A stretch of DNA of 64,000 bases from Desulfovibrio sp. (GTDB lineage Bacteria; Desulfobacterota; Desulfovibrionia; Desulfovibrionales; Desulfovibrionaceae), in NCBI GenBank assembly GCA_030145055.1, contig JAQYWK010000003.1:186001-250000 (forward strand). The letters are read 5' to 3'. The position numbers and the translations under genes were made by a program. Below the pieces are notes generated by a model. That model saw nothing but the letters and a program-made list of their open reading frames with translations. It was not told where the DNA came from and ran no database searches. This document shows, one piece after another, positions 62,745-64,000 of the stretch (its first letter is position 1; the number at the start of each line of letters is the position of its first letter).

Positions 62745-64000
62745 ATGAGTGAACAAAAAACAATGAACAGATGGTTTGTAGTACTGGGAGCAATTCTTAT
62801 TCAGCTTGCTCTCGGGGCAATCTATGCATGGTCTGTATTTACTCCATCTCTTATTCATGACGGATGGACAAAAATTCAAACTCAAGCAGTCTTCTCTATC
62901 GGCCTTGTAACTTTTGCCCTCTCCATGGTTTGGGCTGGTAAAAAAATGGCTGTATGGGGTCCTAAAAAACTCGCAATGTTGAGTGGGATTGTTCTTGGAG
63001 CAGGTTACGCTCTTGCAGGAATGTTCGGCGGAACCAGCTTCCCGGCTCTTTGTCTATTTATCGGTGTTATCGGCGGAGCAGGTATCGGGTTCGGATATGT
63101 TGTACCTATCGCAGTTGGTATGCGCTGGTTCCCGGATAAAAAAGGTTTCATCACTGGACTTGCTGTTGCAGGTTTCGGATTCGGTGCAATGGCGTGGGTA
63201 AAACTCGCTGGGGCATGGGGGAATCTCATCAGCGATTTTGGCCTTTCCATGACTTTCTCTATCTATGGAGTCTTATTTTTTGCAATGATAGCACTCGGCG
63301 GAACATGGATGGTTTTCCCGCCCGAAGGATGGTTGCCAGAAGGATATAATCCAAAAATAACATCCTCCGGTAAAACTGCGAAAAAAGAGGTTGATTTCTC
63401 ATTCGGAGAAATGCTTAAAACACCACAGTTTATCCTTATATTTTTAACTTTCACTGTTAGTGCTGCGGCAGGCCTTATGTCCATCGGCCTTATGAAACTT
63501 TACCCGATGGAAGCACTTCAGGCACAGGGACTTTCAGCTACAGAATCAAGTGCAATCGCTGGAACTGCAATGGCTGTGTTCTTTAGCCTTGCAAATGGAA
63601 TAGGCAGAATTGCATGGGGCACCGCAAGTGATAAACTTGGGCGCAAAATGTCAATCTTCCTGATGACTGCAATTCAGGGTGTCACGCTACTTGCCTTCAC
63701 AAGCATGGCTGGACATGAATACTTACTCTACATTGGAGCAACAATAATCGGCTTTAACTTCGGTGGTAACTTTGCTCTCTTCCCGACCATGACAGCGGAT
63801 ACTTTCGGGACCAAAAATGTTGGGCAGAACTACCCATACGTATTCTTAGCGTACGGAGTGGGCGGAATATTCGGTCCAATGCTAGGCGGACAGCTTGGCG
63901 ACCTCGGCAACTTCCCAATGGCTTTCACCATTTGTGGAGCTTGCTGTCTCTTAGGGGCCGTTGCTATCTCCCTCGTAAAGGTTCCAAAGAAAGTACTTTC
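62745..64000 (+). CDS. MFS transporter, OFA (oxalate/formate antiporter) type, partial
   Basis: The first 418 residues of a major facilitator transporter; the window ends before the stop. The start follows CGGGGGCAAG. At least eleven hydrophobic segments are present, beginning WFVVLGAILIQLALGAIYAW, a typical OFA-family start. The loop 2-3 region has GKKMAVWGPKKLAM and the middle loop carries the charged GKTAKKEVDF. The second half has GRIAWGTASDKLGRKM. OFA members exchange small carboxylates such as oxalate and formate; the closeness to acs makes an acetate, lactate or pyruvate-type substrate plausible but unproved. Confidence 0.9.
   Translation, partial: MSEQKTMNRWFVVLGAILIQLALGAIYAWSVFTPSLIHDGWTKIQTQAVFSIGLVTFALSMVWAGKKMAVWGPKKLAMLSGIVLGAGYALAGMFGGTSFPALCLFIGVIGGAGIGFGYVVPIAVGMRWFPDKKGFITGLAVAGFGFGAMAWVKLAGAWGNLISDFGLSMTFSIYGVLFFAMIALGGTWMVFPPEGWLPEGYNPKITSSGKTAKKEVDFSFGEMLKTPQFILIFLTFTVSAAAGLMSIGLMKLYPMEALQAQGLSATESSAIAGTAMAVFFSLANGIGRIAWGTASDKLGRKMSIFLMTAIQGVTLLAFTSMAGHEYLLYIGATIIGFNFGGNFALFPTMTADTFGTKNVGQNYPYVFLAYGVGGIFGPMLGGQLGDLGNFPMAFTICGACCLLGAVAISLVKVPKKVL

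Overview
The window looks like a chromosomal segment of a Gram-negative, flagellated, moderately AT-rich anaerobe of the Desulfovibrio type (Desulfobacterota). Lipid A, KDO and heptose genes (lpxB, kdsB, waaA, gmhB, a GT9 heptosyltransferase) show an LPS-bearing outer membrane. CbiK-type cobaltochelatase, a corrinoid-activator-like ferredoxin/ASKHA protein and the overall protein style point to sulfate-reducing deltaproteobacteria. The genus is inferred from recalled family resemblance, not from a search. No rRNA, tRNA, CRISPR array, prophage or intact insertion sequence was seen.

Layout. 200-11146 (+): the conserved translation/RNA operon rimP-nusA-ylxR-infB-DUF503-rbfA-nrnA-truB-rpsO, then pnp behind its own structured leader. 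It contains several hairpin/T-run elements, one before rimP and one on each side of DUF503. 11176-15284: a short lipoprotein gene, a secreted or anchored alpha/beta hydrolase, a PaaK-like CoA ligase, a prepilin peptidase and a small helical protein. 15496-23782 (+): lpxB; a small protein behind a sigma-54-like promoter; an HD protein-ddl-waaA-kdsB-carA-TPR run; gmhB. 23790-29036 (-): pdxA, a glycogen cluster (glgA, a 67-residue Cys protein, glgB) and a Nudix hydrolase. 29037-30201: a long gap with two 99-bp repeats, each carrying a terminator hairpin, around a decayed stretch.

30202-36273: tsaC, a GT2 glycosyltransferase, trmH, and a three-gene signalling operon (response regulator, stand-alone Hpt protein, CheA-like kinase whose own Hpt domain has lost its histidine). 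36418-41742 (+): cbiK, a RACo-like activator, an Rsm22/METTL17-like protein with a Cys motif, lipB, lipA. This is a cofactor-centred cluster. 41787-44392: a Sel1-repeat membrane protein, a Crp-type cyclic-nucleotide protein behind a leader hairpin, and a DUF4242 protein.

44493-54564 (-): recJ, a TPR protein, pyrF, gmk, remA, yicC, mtaB, a DEAD-box protein with a ruined motif VI, a methyltransferase-like protein and an RNase H-like exonuclease. 54796-64000: a membrane PilZ protein, a GT9/helical-protein/FlgN-like cluster on the minus strand, then acs, a pirin, a nitroreductase and an OFA-type MFS transporter cut by the window end.

The signals most worth following are the trans-Hpt CheA system, the DEAD-box protein lacking its arginine fingers, the cbiK-RACo-Rsm22-lipBA cluster, and the duplicated 99-bp terminator element.
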